Assembly (NCBI GenBank): GCA_016786485.1
Contig: JAEUWD010000048.1
Span: 1 to 64,000, forward strand
Length of the DNA: 64,000 nt
Reading direction: 5' to 3'
Source: Bacteriovoracaceae bacterium
GTDB lineage: Bacteria > Bdellovibrionota > Bacteriovoracia > Bacteriovoracales > Bacteriovoracaceae
The stretch's first letter is position 1. Every line of letters starts with the position of its first letter. This document shows positions 17,376-28,800 of the stretch, one piece after another. A model generated the notes under the pieces. It was given only the letters and a program-made list of their open reading frames with translations. It did no database searches and was not told the DNA's origin. A program made the translations under genes and the position numbers.

Positions 17376-19580
17376 TTAGAAAAAGTAACTCACTCCGTAT
17401 TTAACACCATAATTTAAACTGTTTATCGTACCTTCGGTTTGAGTCTTGATATCCCGATCAAAATAGTCAACAAATGGCGCAAAAACAAAACGAAGGTTTT
17501 GAAATTTCCCGTAACGATAATAGAAACTGTAATAAGGATCGATTCCAAAGAAGCGGCCCAAACTATTTAAACTCCAACGCAGTTGTTGTTCCAGCCTGAA
17601 GTTATAATTTGAACGCAGATTAATATCCCAGGAAAAATGCATAATCGTATTCATGTCAATTTGCGAATTAAAAAAACGCTCTTTTAAAAACTCGCCACCT
17701 ACTAATAAAGCTGTGTAATTTCGGGGAACTAACACGGTTGATAAGGTGGTAGCATCAAAAGTATTACGTTGTAGTCCGGCCATCAGGGTTACTTTTGGAC
17801 TGTGATAATTTTCATCATTTAACCAAAATCTACGTAACAAGAGATACTTCATATCAATATTATGTGAACGGTCTTCACCTGTCGGAAGTTTCTGAATTTT
17901 TATATCCGAAATATCTTTTTGAAACTGAACCGCTACACCCCAGCGTTCCTGGTAAAAATATTTCACGCCCAAATCGAGCGCCTGAATATTAGCGAGATTG
18001 TACTTAACCGCATTGAAGGCAGATTCATTTTGTTGATTATAAGTAATCCACTTTGCCTCAAAATACATTTTAGGATCTTCAAAAAGTGAGAAGTCATAAC
18101 GATAATCTCGTTCACGACCTTGATCGTCCTTAATTTTTAGACGCAAAAACTGATCCCCTCGATCAAGCCATTGATATAGGTAGTTCTGCGGTGTGGTTTC
18201 GGGAGTATAAGTCAGCCCATTTACTTCGATAGTTCTAAATTTTTCACCATTGATGCGAAAATTAACTGTCTTAGAACGACTTTCAGAAATATAACGTGAA
18301 GATTCGATCACGATCTGAGATGGGATGAAGCCTGTTTTGTAATTTCGCTTTTTACTTATTTCAACTGGGTACTGTATCCCAAAACCATTTTCAAAATAAA
18401 TAATAAAATTATATTTCTCATCTAAGCGATAGTTTTTTTCGATAAAACGATGAGCTTTAAAGACTTCTTTGCCCAAATAAATTTTAGCTTTTTCTAAAAT
18501 TTCAAAATCTAAAATAAAATTATCGTCTTTTTGAAAATCATCAAAATAATTTTTTCCAGTTTTTGCTTTTTTTATTTCAACTTTTGGAATTTTAATCAAA
18601 AGTGGTTCTTGATCATGGCATACAATTTCAAGTTCGGTATCCTGATCAACCGGATGCGCCAGCACGACCTTGGAAAAATCTAACGGGTGACTCTCTTTTT
18701 CTCCAAATTCATATTCAACCTGACAAGCACTTGAATTTACAGGTTTTTTACGTTTAATATCCGCTACGATTTCCCAGTTTCCACCTTTCAAGTTGAAATG
18801 AATTTTCATTTCAGTATTTTCATTTTTATAATTTTGTAAAAAATCTTTTTGTAAAATTTCAAACATACTTTGACGTGTTTTGGGATCGGTTTTATTTTCG
18901 GGAATTAAAATATTTAATTCAATCTCCGCAACTTTTTCTTTGGAATTTTTAACAAAATCTTCTAAATTTTTGAGATGTTTGCGCGAAATCGCCAAAGTCA
19001 CATCATCTACTTTTAAATTTATTGTTTGTGGATCTAGTTTTTCTTCTTCATTTTTATTTTTTAAAAAATCTTGCACGAAAAGTGAGTTGTTTAAATACAA
19101 ATCACTGCCTTTTAATTCAATTTCAATTTTGTAAAAAGAAGGAACAACAAAAAAATCTTTATCTTCCGGTGATAACTCATCCACTAAAAATTTTTCGTGC
19201 TTTTTTTCATAGTACAAACCAAATTCTAAATGGCGCATTCCACCCGAATATTCATTGATAAATTCCTTGGTTGTCGTCGTAAAAAAAGCTCCAGGAGGAA
19301 CGGTGTCTTCGTCGAGAGTAACTTCAATATATTTTCCAAAGAAATCTGATTCGATAGTGAATTTTCCATCAGTCTGACTGATGCCCGAGCGGCCATCATT
19401 ACAGTAAACACGCACACCACTGATGCCATGTTCATTGGCCTCACGAATTCCATTCTGATTTTGATCAAAATATACAAAACCTAGAACTAAATAATGTTTG
19501 CTTAATTTATCGCGCTGAACTTGTGACCAAGCCATCGGGATAAACAAAAAGACGAATAGAAAGTTAAGTATTGAATTCAC
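17376..19580 (-). CDS. SdrD_B-like domain and putative outer-membrane barrel protein
   Basis: The 734-residue protein has a signal peptide (about residues 1-19, ending AWSQ). Residues 35-75 form a SdrD_B/Cna_B-like module: FDQNQNGIREANEHGISGVRVYC followed by TDGKFTIES. The middle is rich in Lys, Glu and Phe with beta character, and residues 500-734 look like repeated amphipathic strands ending in Phe, consistent with an outer-membrane barrel. The plan recalls large outer-membrane usher- or SdrD_B-type proteins, but no specific family is clear. It precedes the LysM-OmpA gene by 80 bases and is divergent from the giant lipoprotein gene, so it may act with one of them at the surface. Confidence 0.6.
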   Translation of the reverse strand: MNSILNFLFVFLFIPMAWSQVQRDKLSKHYLVLGFVYFDQNQNGIREANEHGISGVRVYCNDGRSGISQTDGKFTIESDFFGKYIEVTLDEDTVPPGAFFTTTTKEFINEYSGGMRHLEFGLYYEKKHEKFLVDELSPEDKDFFVVPSFYKIEIELKGSDLYLNNSLFVQDFLKNKNEEEKLDPQTINLKVDDVTLAISRKHLKNLEDFVKNSKEKVAEIELNILIPENKTDPKTRQSMFEILQKDFLQNYKNENTEMKIHFNLKGGNWEIVADIKRKKPVNSSACQVEYEFGEKESHPLDFSKVVLAHPVDQDTELEIVCHDQEPLLIKIPKVEIKKAKTGKNYFDDFQKDDNFILDFEILEKAKIYLGKEVFKAHRFIEKNYRLDEKYNFIIYFENGFGIQYPVEISKKRNYKTGFIPSQIVIESSRYISESRSKTVNFRINGEKFRTIEVNGLTYTPETTPQNYLYQWLDRGDQFLRLKIKDDQGRERDYRYDFSLFEDPKMYFEAKWITYNQQNESAFNAVKYNLANIQALDLGVKYFYQERWGVAVQFQKDISDIKIQKLPTGEDRSHNIDMKYLLLRRFWLNDENYHSPKVTLMAGLQRNTFDATTLSTVLVPRNYTALLVGGEFLKERFFNSQIDMNTIMHFSWDINLRSNYNFRLEQQLRWSLNSLGRFFGIDPYYSFYYRYGKFQNLRFVFAPFVDYFDRDIKTQTEGTINSLNYGVKYGVSYFF

Positions 19581-19674
19581 TTAAGTTCTATAATAATCGT
19601 TGAGTCGATTATTTACTAATGAAAACTCATTAATTTCAAAGTGTTAAGTTCAATTTTTTTACAAACCGCCCGCT

Positions 19675-19701
19675 TAAGTAGGCGGCGTAAAATGCCGAAG
19701 A
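19675..19701 (+). promoter_or_regulatory. Possible sigma-28 (FliA)-type promoter for the giant gene
   Basis: TAAG (19675-19678), exactly 15 bases, then GCCGAAGA (19694-19701) matches the FliA layout. It sits about 100 bases before the ATG at 19804 in a 223-base divergent gap. The same bases can also form a GC-rich hairpin (CCGCC pairing with GGCGG at about 19667-19685), so the GC content itself may have another purpose. Confidence 0.3.
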
Positions 19702-19803
19702 GATTACAGGGAATTATAAGTAGCTGATTTCTGGTTGCTAAGTGACTGGAAGTACAATTTAAGCAGGGGAGAAAGCTTAGGTTGCGCTTTTATAAATAAA
19801 ATT

Positions 19804-22800
19804 ATGTGGTTCATCTTTAACACATTTAAAAAATATCTTAACGGGATTTTAGTAATCTCATTCCTAGCTGCGTGTTCAGTGAGCACGGATAAACTCGGCA
19901 ACTCCGTCGACAACATGACTGTCGGCATGGTTAGTGGTGATGGACAGTTTGCCCCGCTTAATTCGACTTTCACCAGCCCCATCGTGGTACAAGTTGTAAA
20001 GCCAGTGGGTTACCCTGGTAGTATCGAAGGCCTTCCAGTCTTTTTTACGTTTGATGCTATTTCCATCGCCGGAACTTTTTCTTCTAGTATTGCCTATACT
20101 GACGCTAACGGTTTTGCCCAAGTTACAGTTTCTTCCCTTAATCAACCTGGTGTTATGCAAATCACTGCTTCACTCCCGCTGGCCAATGGTGATATCACTA
20201 CCAACTTCACACTCTTCGTTAGTGGTAATGCTGAAGATTGGGAAATTATTCCAAGCACTTTAACTCCAGTGGCTGGTGTGCCGTTCACACTTACTATTCG
20301 TGCCCTATTAAATACTTCTCTCCCTGATCCTGATTTTGACGGTCCTAAAGATTTAATTTTCACTACCACCGCTGGTAACTCACCTGATGGAACACCAATT
20401 ACTTTGCCTGCCAATGGACTTTATAATTTTACCGATGGAGTGATCGATACACCGTTAACTGTTATTTTCCATGACAGTTCTGAGAGTGCATTGAACACCT
20501 TCACCATCTCCATAGACGGTTCGGGTCTTGGCTTAACTGTTTCAAGTCCGATTCAGGTTATGGATGATGCCGTCACTGAAGTGCGAGTCGTTGATTCAAA
20601 CTCTTGTGCCGCTAATGCTATTGGAAATATTAATTATCAAGTCCCAGCTCCACAAATTTTATATTCGTACTACTATGACCAATGGGGGAACTGCGTTTCT
20701 TCTGCTAACGTTGACTGGACCACTTCATTCTTGGCCACACAAGCAACAATCGATCCTCCTACCACTGGACAACCAAGTGTTATCTATACTCCGATTCAAG
20801 CTGGTACAACCGGTACTGTTAGTATCACTGATGGAACATTTTCGGATAGCACAGGAACAATTACTAACGTTACAGGTACCGCTGCGTATTTTGTTATTAT
20901 TGGTTTAAATTCGCTCGGTAATTACACTATCAATCCTGGCGTTAACAGCATTGCTCAAGTTGAAGCGCGAGATATTTTTGGTAACTTGGCTTCTAGCTAT
21001 TCGGGTACACATTCACTAACTTGGACCACTAATGCCACCGCCCCCAACGCTCCAGCAGCGCTAGGATTACCGGCCAATTTACCTGTGACTCCAACTAACG
21101 GAAATTATCAATTTATTAACGGCGTTTTAACTTCACCAAACCCATTATTTAGACCTTATGATTCAAATGAAACCCCCACACTCACTGTCTATGATGGCGC
21201 AAGTTGTGGAACAAGTGTTTGCGGCACAACAACACCAATCACAGTTAATGATGCTGCTCTGACATACGCTCTTGTTCGTTCAAGTGCGAATGGACTCGGT
21301 GGTGATCCTGCCACTTTCAATGCTCCAGCATTAACACCAAACGCTGATCAGTCTTTTGCACTTTACTGCGCAACTTACGACACATACGGAAACTACCTAC
21401 AAGATGATGCTACTGCTGACTGGGGTGTCGCCGGAGTTATTACAGCGCCAGATATTTCACCAGGCTTAGTTAATCAAAGTAATGTCACTTACGCTGCACG
21501 TGTGGCCGGAATAGGTTCAGTCTATTGTGATGTTGACGGTGTTGTTAATGGGCTTGGGATTGCAGATAGCACTGGTAACTTCAACGTTGTTCCAGGCGCG
21601 CCGAAGAGTTTTAGAATTAATGGTGGTACTGGAGAAGGTTTACCATTCACAGTTACTGCCGGAAATATTTGGTCAGCGACTGTTAGAACTTACGACTTAG
21701 ATAATAACTTATGTACCAATTATACCAATGCTGCTCACGCTGTAACCACTAGCTATTTAGGCTCGACCGCTGTTTTCCCTGCATACCCTTCAGAAATTAC
21801 TCCAACTCATACTTCAGCATTAATAGACAATACCGCCACTAACTCAAAATCAATGAGCTTAAATATTGTTGGCGGTGTGGCGACACTTTCGAACATGAAA
21901 TTAATTAATGACACTGAAAACTTAGATGAGCCAACCTTAATTGTTCAGGATAACGCTGCTGTTTTAACCAGTGGTGTTTCGGGTATTATTAGTGTTAATC
22001 AAAATATTTTATCACAAATATCGATCCGCACAGCTGCTAACAATGCTGGCATTATGGCCAGTGGCTTAGCGACAACCACTGATACACCAATTAATTTATT
22101 CTCAGCAGGTTATGATAGTTCAGGGAACTATATTGGTGATCAAAATACTGACTGGACTTTTGTTGCGCCTTCAGGAAATTGTAGTGTGGGTGATATTTCT
22201 GGTAATCCTGTTCCAGTCACAAATACTGTTGGTATTATCTACGATCCAGATTTGGTTGGTAACTGTAATATTACCGCACGTCACGGTAGCGGTGTGCTCG
22301 ACAACACAGGAAACATTACTGCTACTAATGGTGTAAAAAATAATTTTGAAGTAAAACTTGCTGGTAGCGTGACAACTGTTGGTGCTGGTGATTTCTTAAC
22401 TGTCGTTGTTACCGCTCGCGATGCTGACGGTAACCGAGTGACAAATTACACACCTGTTACAACTTATAGCTTCACCACTTCAGCTGTAAACTCGCCTGAG
22501 GGCGTAGCTCCGATTGTGCCAGGACTTGTGGCCGGTGACTTTGCTTTAGGCCAAGCTATTATTCCATTATTACAAGTTTTCAATACTGCAGCGACATTTA
22601 CGATGACAGCGACTGAGACAGTTGGTGGTACAACTACCGGAACATCCGTTCCCATTACTGTGACTCCAAAAACGTTAGATCACTATGCTACCTTAACTCC
22701 TACTGGTCCCTATGTCGCCGATGGAGCAAGTCCATTTAGCGTGACCGTTCAGTCTCGCGATCAATATGGTAACCCAACCACCTTAGGTATCGGCGCAAAT

Positions 22801-25800
22801 ATTAATTTAACTCCAGTATGGTTAGCTGATGAACCAGTGGTTGGAACAATTGGTGGTGGTACTGGATTAACTTTTGGTCCAGGCTCATCGAAAGTGATGT
22901 CAGGCTTAACCTATAGAGTAGGACATCAAGTTGCAATCGTTGCAACTGATACAGGTACAAAAACAACCCCGGTTGCTTACCGCACACCGATTACCTTTAC
23001 TCCAGTAGCAGCAACCATTAACAATTATCAGTTAACTTCATTCTCAACCACGACTCCGACCGCAGGCGGGGCATTTAATGGTAGATTTGTCGCTAAAGAT
23101 ATTGCAGGCAATACCATTACAGGTATCGACGCATTAATGGGCACATATAATTTCAGCGTGACTTCAGGTGCAACAGCATCTGCCTACGGCAATACACCAA
23201 CTCATCACTCTGGCACGATCCCATTTACCGCGGGTACATCGAACACTGTTAACTTTACTTTCTATAACGAACAAACAGTAACGGCTGCTTCATTTGTTGT
23301 TAACGATGGTGCTGGTCATACCGGAACATCTACTAATGATATCAACGTTCAAGAAAATATTTTAAATCACTATAACAACGTGACTAGTACTCCGTTTCCT
23401 ATCGATGCTGATGGTATTGATACTTTCCAGGCAGTTGTTACCGCACGCGATCTTTACGGAAATATCGTAACAGGAGACGCAAGTATCAATCTTGGTGTTA
23501 ACCATATTTCTCCCGTAGTTATTCCAGGTAATCTTGGTGGCTCAACCACTACTATTAATATGACCAGTGGTACGACGACCATTAACAACTTAACTTACGA
23601 TGTTGTGGGTACGATGGAATTAACTGCGACTGGTGGCGCGACTGTACCGATGACTGCCGCTCGTTCAGTTGACTATATCTTTGGAACGGTTCCAGGAAAC
23701 ATTGATCATTATCAAATCACATTCACTGGTCCTCCGGCCGGTGGTCCTGCTACCGCGGGTACTCCATTTACTTTTACAATTACCGCCAAAGATGCCGTTA
23801 ACAATACCGTCACAACAGAAGACGCGGTACTTAATGGACGCAATTTTACTTGGGGTGGATTAAATGTTTCACCTGAGGGCATGAACCCTTCACCATTAAC
23901 AGCACAGACTTACGCTTTCACCGCTGGTGTAGCAACGGCTTCTGTCACATTTACTAAAGCCGAAGTTTTGGCGATTGGTGCTTTAACCGTAACTGATAAT
24001 ATTGGTATTGTAGGTGCCAACACTGCACCGTTCACCATTCAAGCCAACACCGCTACTCATATCGTTTTCTTAGGTGCTAATAGTGGTACAGCTGATGCCA
24101 CCACCACCTATTCTGTCACAATTGAATCCCGCGATGCTTACGGGAACTTGCGAGCTACAGGAAATGCTGCCGACAGTAACTTAACCATTCGAGCAGAAAG
24201 AGTGACTGGTGTTGCTAACGTAGATACTTTTGGCGGAACTATCACTGGTGTTAATCTTCAAGCCAGTGCTTCCGTCACTCGAAGCAACCTCACATATCAA
24301 GTTGCTCACACCACCAGATTTGATTTTACAACCGCTCCTTCAATAACCATAAATGATACACTTTCAACCACTGTTACATGGGCAATGAATCAAGCAACGG
24401 TAGCGTCTTACACGCTTGAGCCTGCCACGCCCGGAAGTATCAATGCTGGTGTTCCTACTAATATTCTTCTTACTGCTTTTGATGGTGGAGGAAATATCAT
24501 TTTAGCGGAAGATGCGGTACTCGGAACACTCAATTTCAATTTTACGACATCTGCCGATTGTGATGCGCCTTTAGGTGCACCATGGATTGCAGCCAATAAC
24601 GATCCGGCCAATGGAACAAAAACATTTGTTAATGGTGTAGCAACTCTTCCATATACATTCTTTAATATTGCAGCAACCTGTGGAACAGCTGGAGATATTC
24701 AAGTCACTGATACAACAAATGCTATTGGTCCCGTTTCAAACACTACAATATTTACTGTGCTTCCTGGTGTCGCTCATCACTTTGGAACGGTTGCAGCAGG
24801 ATTTGGTCCAGTGCCACAAGCTAATAACACCAGACAAAATACGACACAAGTTACTGTGACTTTATATGATGAGTATGGAAATCCAAAAAATGACTCTACT
24901 ATTAATGGAAATATTTTAACTTTTGATAAAACCGCAGGTGCTTTAAATAATGGTACTTTGTTTGCTTGTGAACCTGCTGATGGTGATGGGTGCTTAGATG
25001 GAGATCGAAAATCAATTACTAACGTCATATTAGATTTCACAGGAACCGCCACTCAAACGATTTATGATTTTTCATACACGGTTGGACATACAATAGAATT
25101 ATTTGCTACCAGTGGCGCGGTCTTAACCGCTAGCGCTGATAGTGCTGATTTACCATGGCAAATTGTAGCAACGACAATTAATAGTTATAGCATCTCTCGA
25201 ACAGCTCCAAGTGTAACAGCTGGCGTACCAATCGCTTGGACTGTAACCGCTTACGATGCAGCCGCCAATCCACTTACAGGCGCTGTGGCAGAAGCTGTAC
25301 TTGAAGGACTCCAACACCGTGTGATTGATAACTCAGGAACCTTTGCTTTAAACGGACCTGAAACAGGTACTTTCTCTTCTCCATTTGCTAATCTTGATTG
25401 GAACCCTGCGACGGGGACAGCAACCGTTAATTTAACTTTTTATCACGCCACCAATGATGTTCAAGTTGGGTACTTACGCTTTGAAGACAATCAAGGTGTA
25501 CCAATTACAGCAGCTAACATTATTGGGAATAACATGGATGTCTTACCAGCAGCCGCAAATCACTTTCATACTTATGCCACAGGATTTGCTGCTGTTAATG
25601 CTGATACCGCTCGTAATAACGGCACCGATGTTCGAATTGATTTACAAGACGCTTATGGAAATTTAACAACTGGTCCTGCCGCGGTACAAGTTCAACCTCG
25701 CTTTGTCGCAGCACCACTTTTTGCCGCTGGTGATGGAGTCAATGTTGGTACCTTAACCGCTTCAACCACTGACGGTGGTGGTGTGGTCAACGTAACAACT

Positions 25801-28800
25801 ATGTCACTCAACTTCTCAGCTACTTCGCAAATTACTCTTTATGATTTTGGTTACAATGTTATGCACACGATGGAGCTTCGGGCTTGGGCAGGTGCGGTTG
25901 ATACAGCAGCGGCTGATTCAGCCAATATCAATTGGAACTTAGTTGCCACCAACGTTGCTTCTTACAGACTCGAACCATTGAGTCCTACCGGAACTGCTGG
26001 CACCCCGACTGATTGGGTTGTGCGAGCTTTTGACCCTGCACTTAACCCGATGAGTGGTGCAACCAATAAAGCCTTCTTAGATTCTCCCGGAGTTTTATAT
26101 TCGATTGTGAATCTCGCTGGAACTAATATGAATGGTCCAGAAGCTGGTGTAGTTTCACTTCCAAATTTAGCTTCACTCAATTTCAACGCCGCTTTTGGTA
26201 CAGCTCAATTTACTGGTGCGGACCGACCGATTTTTTACAATAAAGCTAACGACGTTCAGGCCGGGTATTTAAGACTTACAAATAACCAAAATGCTTTTGT
26301 TTACACCATAACAGCAGCAGAAGCGATGACCATCAACAATGCCGCTGGAAATCACTTCCACATTACACAAGCAGGTTTTCCAGCTAATGCTTCTAATACC
26401 CCTATTACCACAACTTCGATTACGGTCGCACTCCAAGACGTTTACGGTAACCCTGCCACTGATGGATCAATTGCTGGAAATCTTTTAACTTTTGTTCGAG
26501 CTCAAGGTTATGGAGCAAGTCTTGGTACTATGACCGGCTGTCCACCAACTGCAGGTGATGGATGTCTCGCAGGAGCACGCCAAAATATAACAGCGATGAG
26601 TTTAGATTTTAACGCTTCAACCACTCAAGTGATTCACGATTTACAATATAGTGTTGCTCACAACACACGTATCACCGCTACTCAAGGTGCTGTCACGACA
26701 GCAGTGGGAGATAACGTTGAACAAGAGTGGAATCCGGTTGCTGCAACCATCGCTTCATGTACTCTAACCGTTGATACTACCGTTCATCCAACATCAACTG
26801 AGTTAGCAGGTAATCCTATGACCTGGAGAATAGTTGTTAGAGATCTTGCTGGTAATGATATGGTAGACGGACTACCAACCTCAGATAATAGAACTTTTTT
26901 AAACACACAAAATTTTAGAATTCGAAATGTAACTGCCATCGGAAATTTTAATGGACCAGAATCCGGCGCTTCCAATTTAGCAACGACAGCTAACACACTC
27001 GGTAGTGCACTTAATTCAGGCTCTGGCTTCGATGGTTTAACCGGTAGTGCAAGCTTAACTGGAGCACAGAGACCTATTGCATATAGTGATACATATAATA
27101 TTCCACTTAATAGTATTCGAGTGCAAATAAACGGAACTAACTTTTGTAACAATTCAACAACCATGGCAATTGATCCTAATATTTCAAATCACTTTCACAC
27201 TGATGCCACTGCTGGATTTCCTGCCACAGCAACAGCTGCGGGTACTGCACAACTAGCAACACAAGTTAATGTAAGACTTCATGATTTATATGGAAACTTG
27301 AGATCAGATCCAGCAATTACCGCAGCTAGCGTTTCGTTTGCTAAAGTCTCGGGATACTCTACGGTCAATGGAACACTCCAAGGTTGTGGCCCAGGTCAAG
27401 GTGGAAATGCGTGTGGTGTTGCCCGGGCCAACATCCCAGGTATGACACTTGATTTTAGTGCTGCAAATACCGTAAGCATTTATGACCTTAATTACAACGT
27501 AGCTGATACAATTGAAGTTATTGTAACTAATGGCGGAGTAACAACCAGTGCTTTACAAGCGGCCGATCTCGCCTGGAATCCAACCACTGCGACCATTAAT
27601 TCATATACTGTAGCTCGATCTTCTGCTGCTACTCAAGTCGCGGGCACTGCTACCAGTTGGACCTTAACTGCACTTGATGGTGCAGGGAACGCCATGAGTG
27701 GAGCAGCTAACAAAACGATGCTTGATGCTGTTAGTTTCAATGTGACAGATCGATCTAATGCGGGGGCCGGAGGATTTTTAAATGGACCAGAATCAGGAAC
27801 ATTTTCATATACTGCTGGTCCACTCGTTTGGGTATCAGGCTCTGGCACGGCCCCAGTCAGTGTAACTGCCTACAATGCGGCTAACGATATTATCGCCGGA
27901 GATTTACGTTTCACTGGAGCCGCAATTTCTGTCGACAACACAGACACTGTTGATATTACCTACGCCGCTGCTAACCACTTCCACACAACTTCAGCTGGCT
28001 TCACTGGAACTGACACGGCCAACGGCGCTGCTAAAACTGCGACAAGCGTACAAATTGATCTCCAAGATATTTACGGTAACGCTTCTCGAACTGCCACGGC
28101 CGTAACACTTGCACCGGTTTATTTAGCAGCACCACTCTTTGCTGCTGGCCACGGTACTAACCTTGGCACACTAACTGCCGCTACCTCTGATGGTGGTGGA
28201 ACAGCAAACGTTACTGGTATTAATTTGGATTTTAATGCTGCTTCATCATACACACTTTATGATCTTGGTTACAACGTTTCACATAATATTGAACTCAGAG
28301 CAACTGCTGGTGCTATTCTTACAGCGACTGCTGCTGCTTCAGATTTAGTTTGGACCGTACCTTCACCTGTTAACGTTGCTAGCTATACCATGACACCAAA
28401 CCTTGCGACAGGAACTGCAGGTACTGCGACGAACTGGACAGTACGCGCATTCGACCCTGCCGGAAATATTATGTCAGGGGCAAACAACGCTGCTGGATTA
28501 AATGCATTAACTTATACTTATTCTGATATTTCAAATGGTGGTGCGGGTGGATTTATGAATGCACCAAACGCTACACAAACGGTGAAAGTGGCTGGATCAA
28601 ATTTACTTCCAGGTGGTACAACCGCTACCACTACTTGGTCAGCCGTTACTGGTACTGCTCCTATTCAATTTACTTTCTACAATGTCGCTAACGATGTTCA
28701 AGCCAGTTATTTAAGAGTTTCAGACGGAACTATTTCATATAACAATGCAGGCGCAAATATTATGACGATCAACGGAGCCGCCGGAGATCACTTTGAATTT

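Noticed and set aside
19660-19803. A riboswitch (cyclic-di-GMP type) in the leader of the giant gene
   Set aside because: Small hairpins are present, but none of the conserved core sequences of known classes could be matched.
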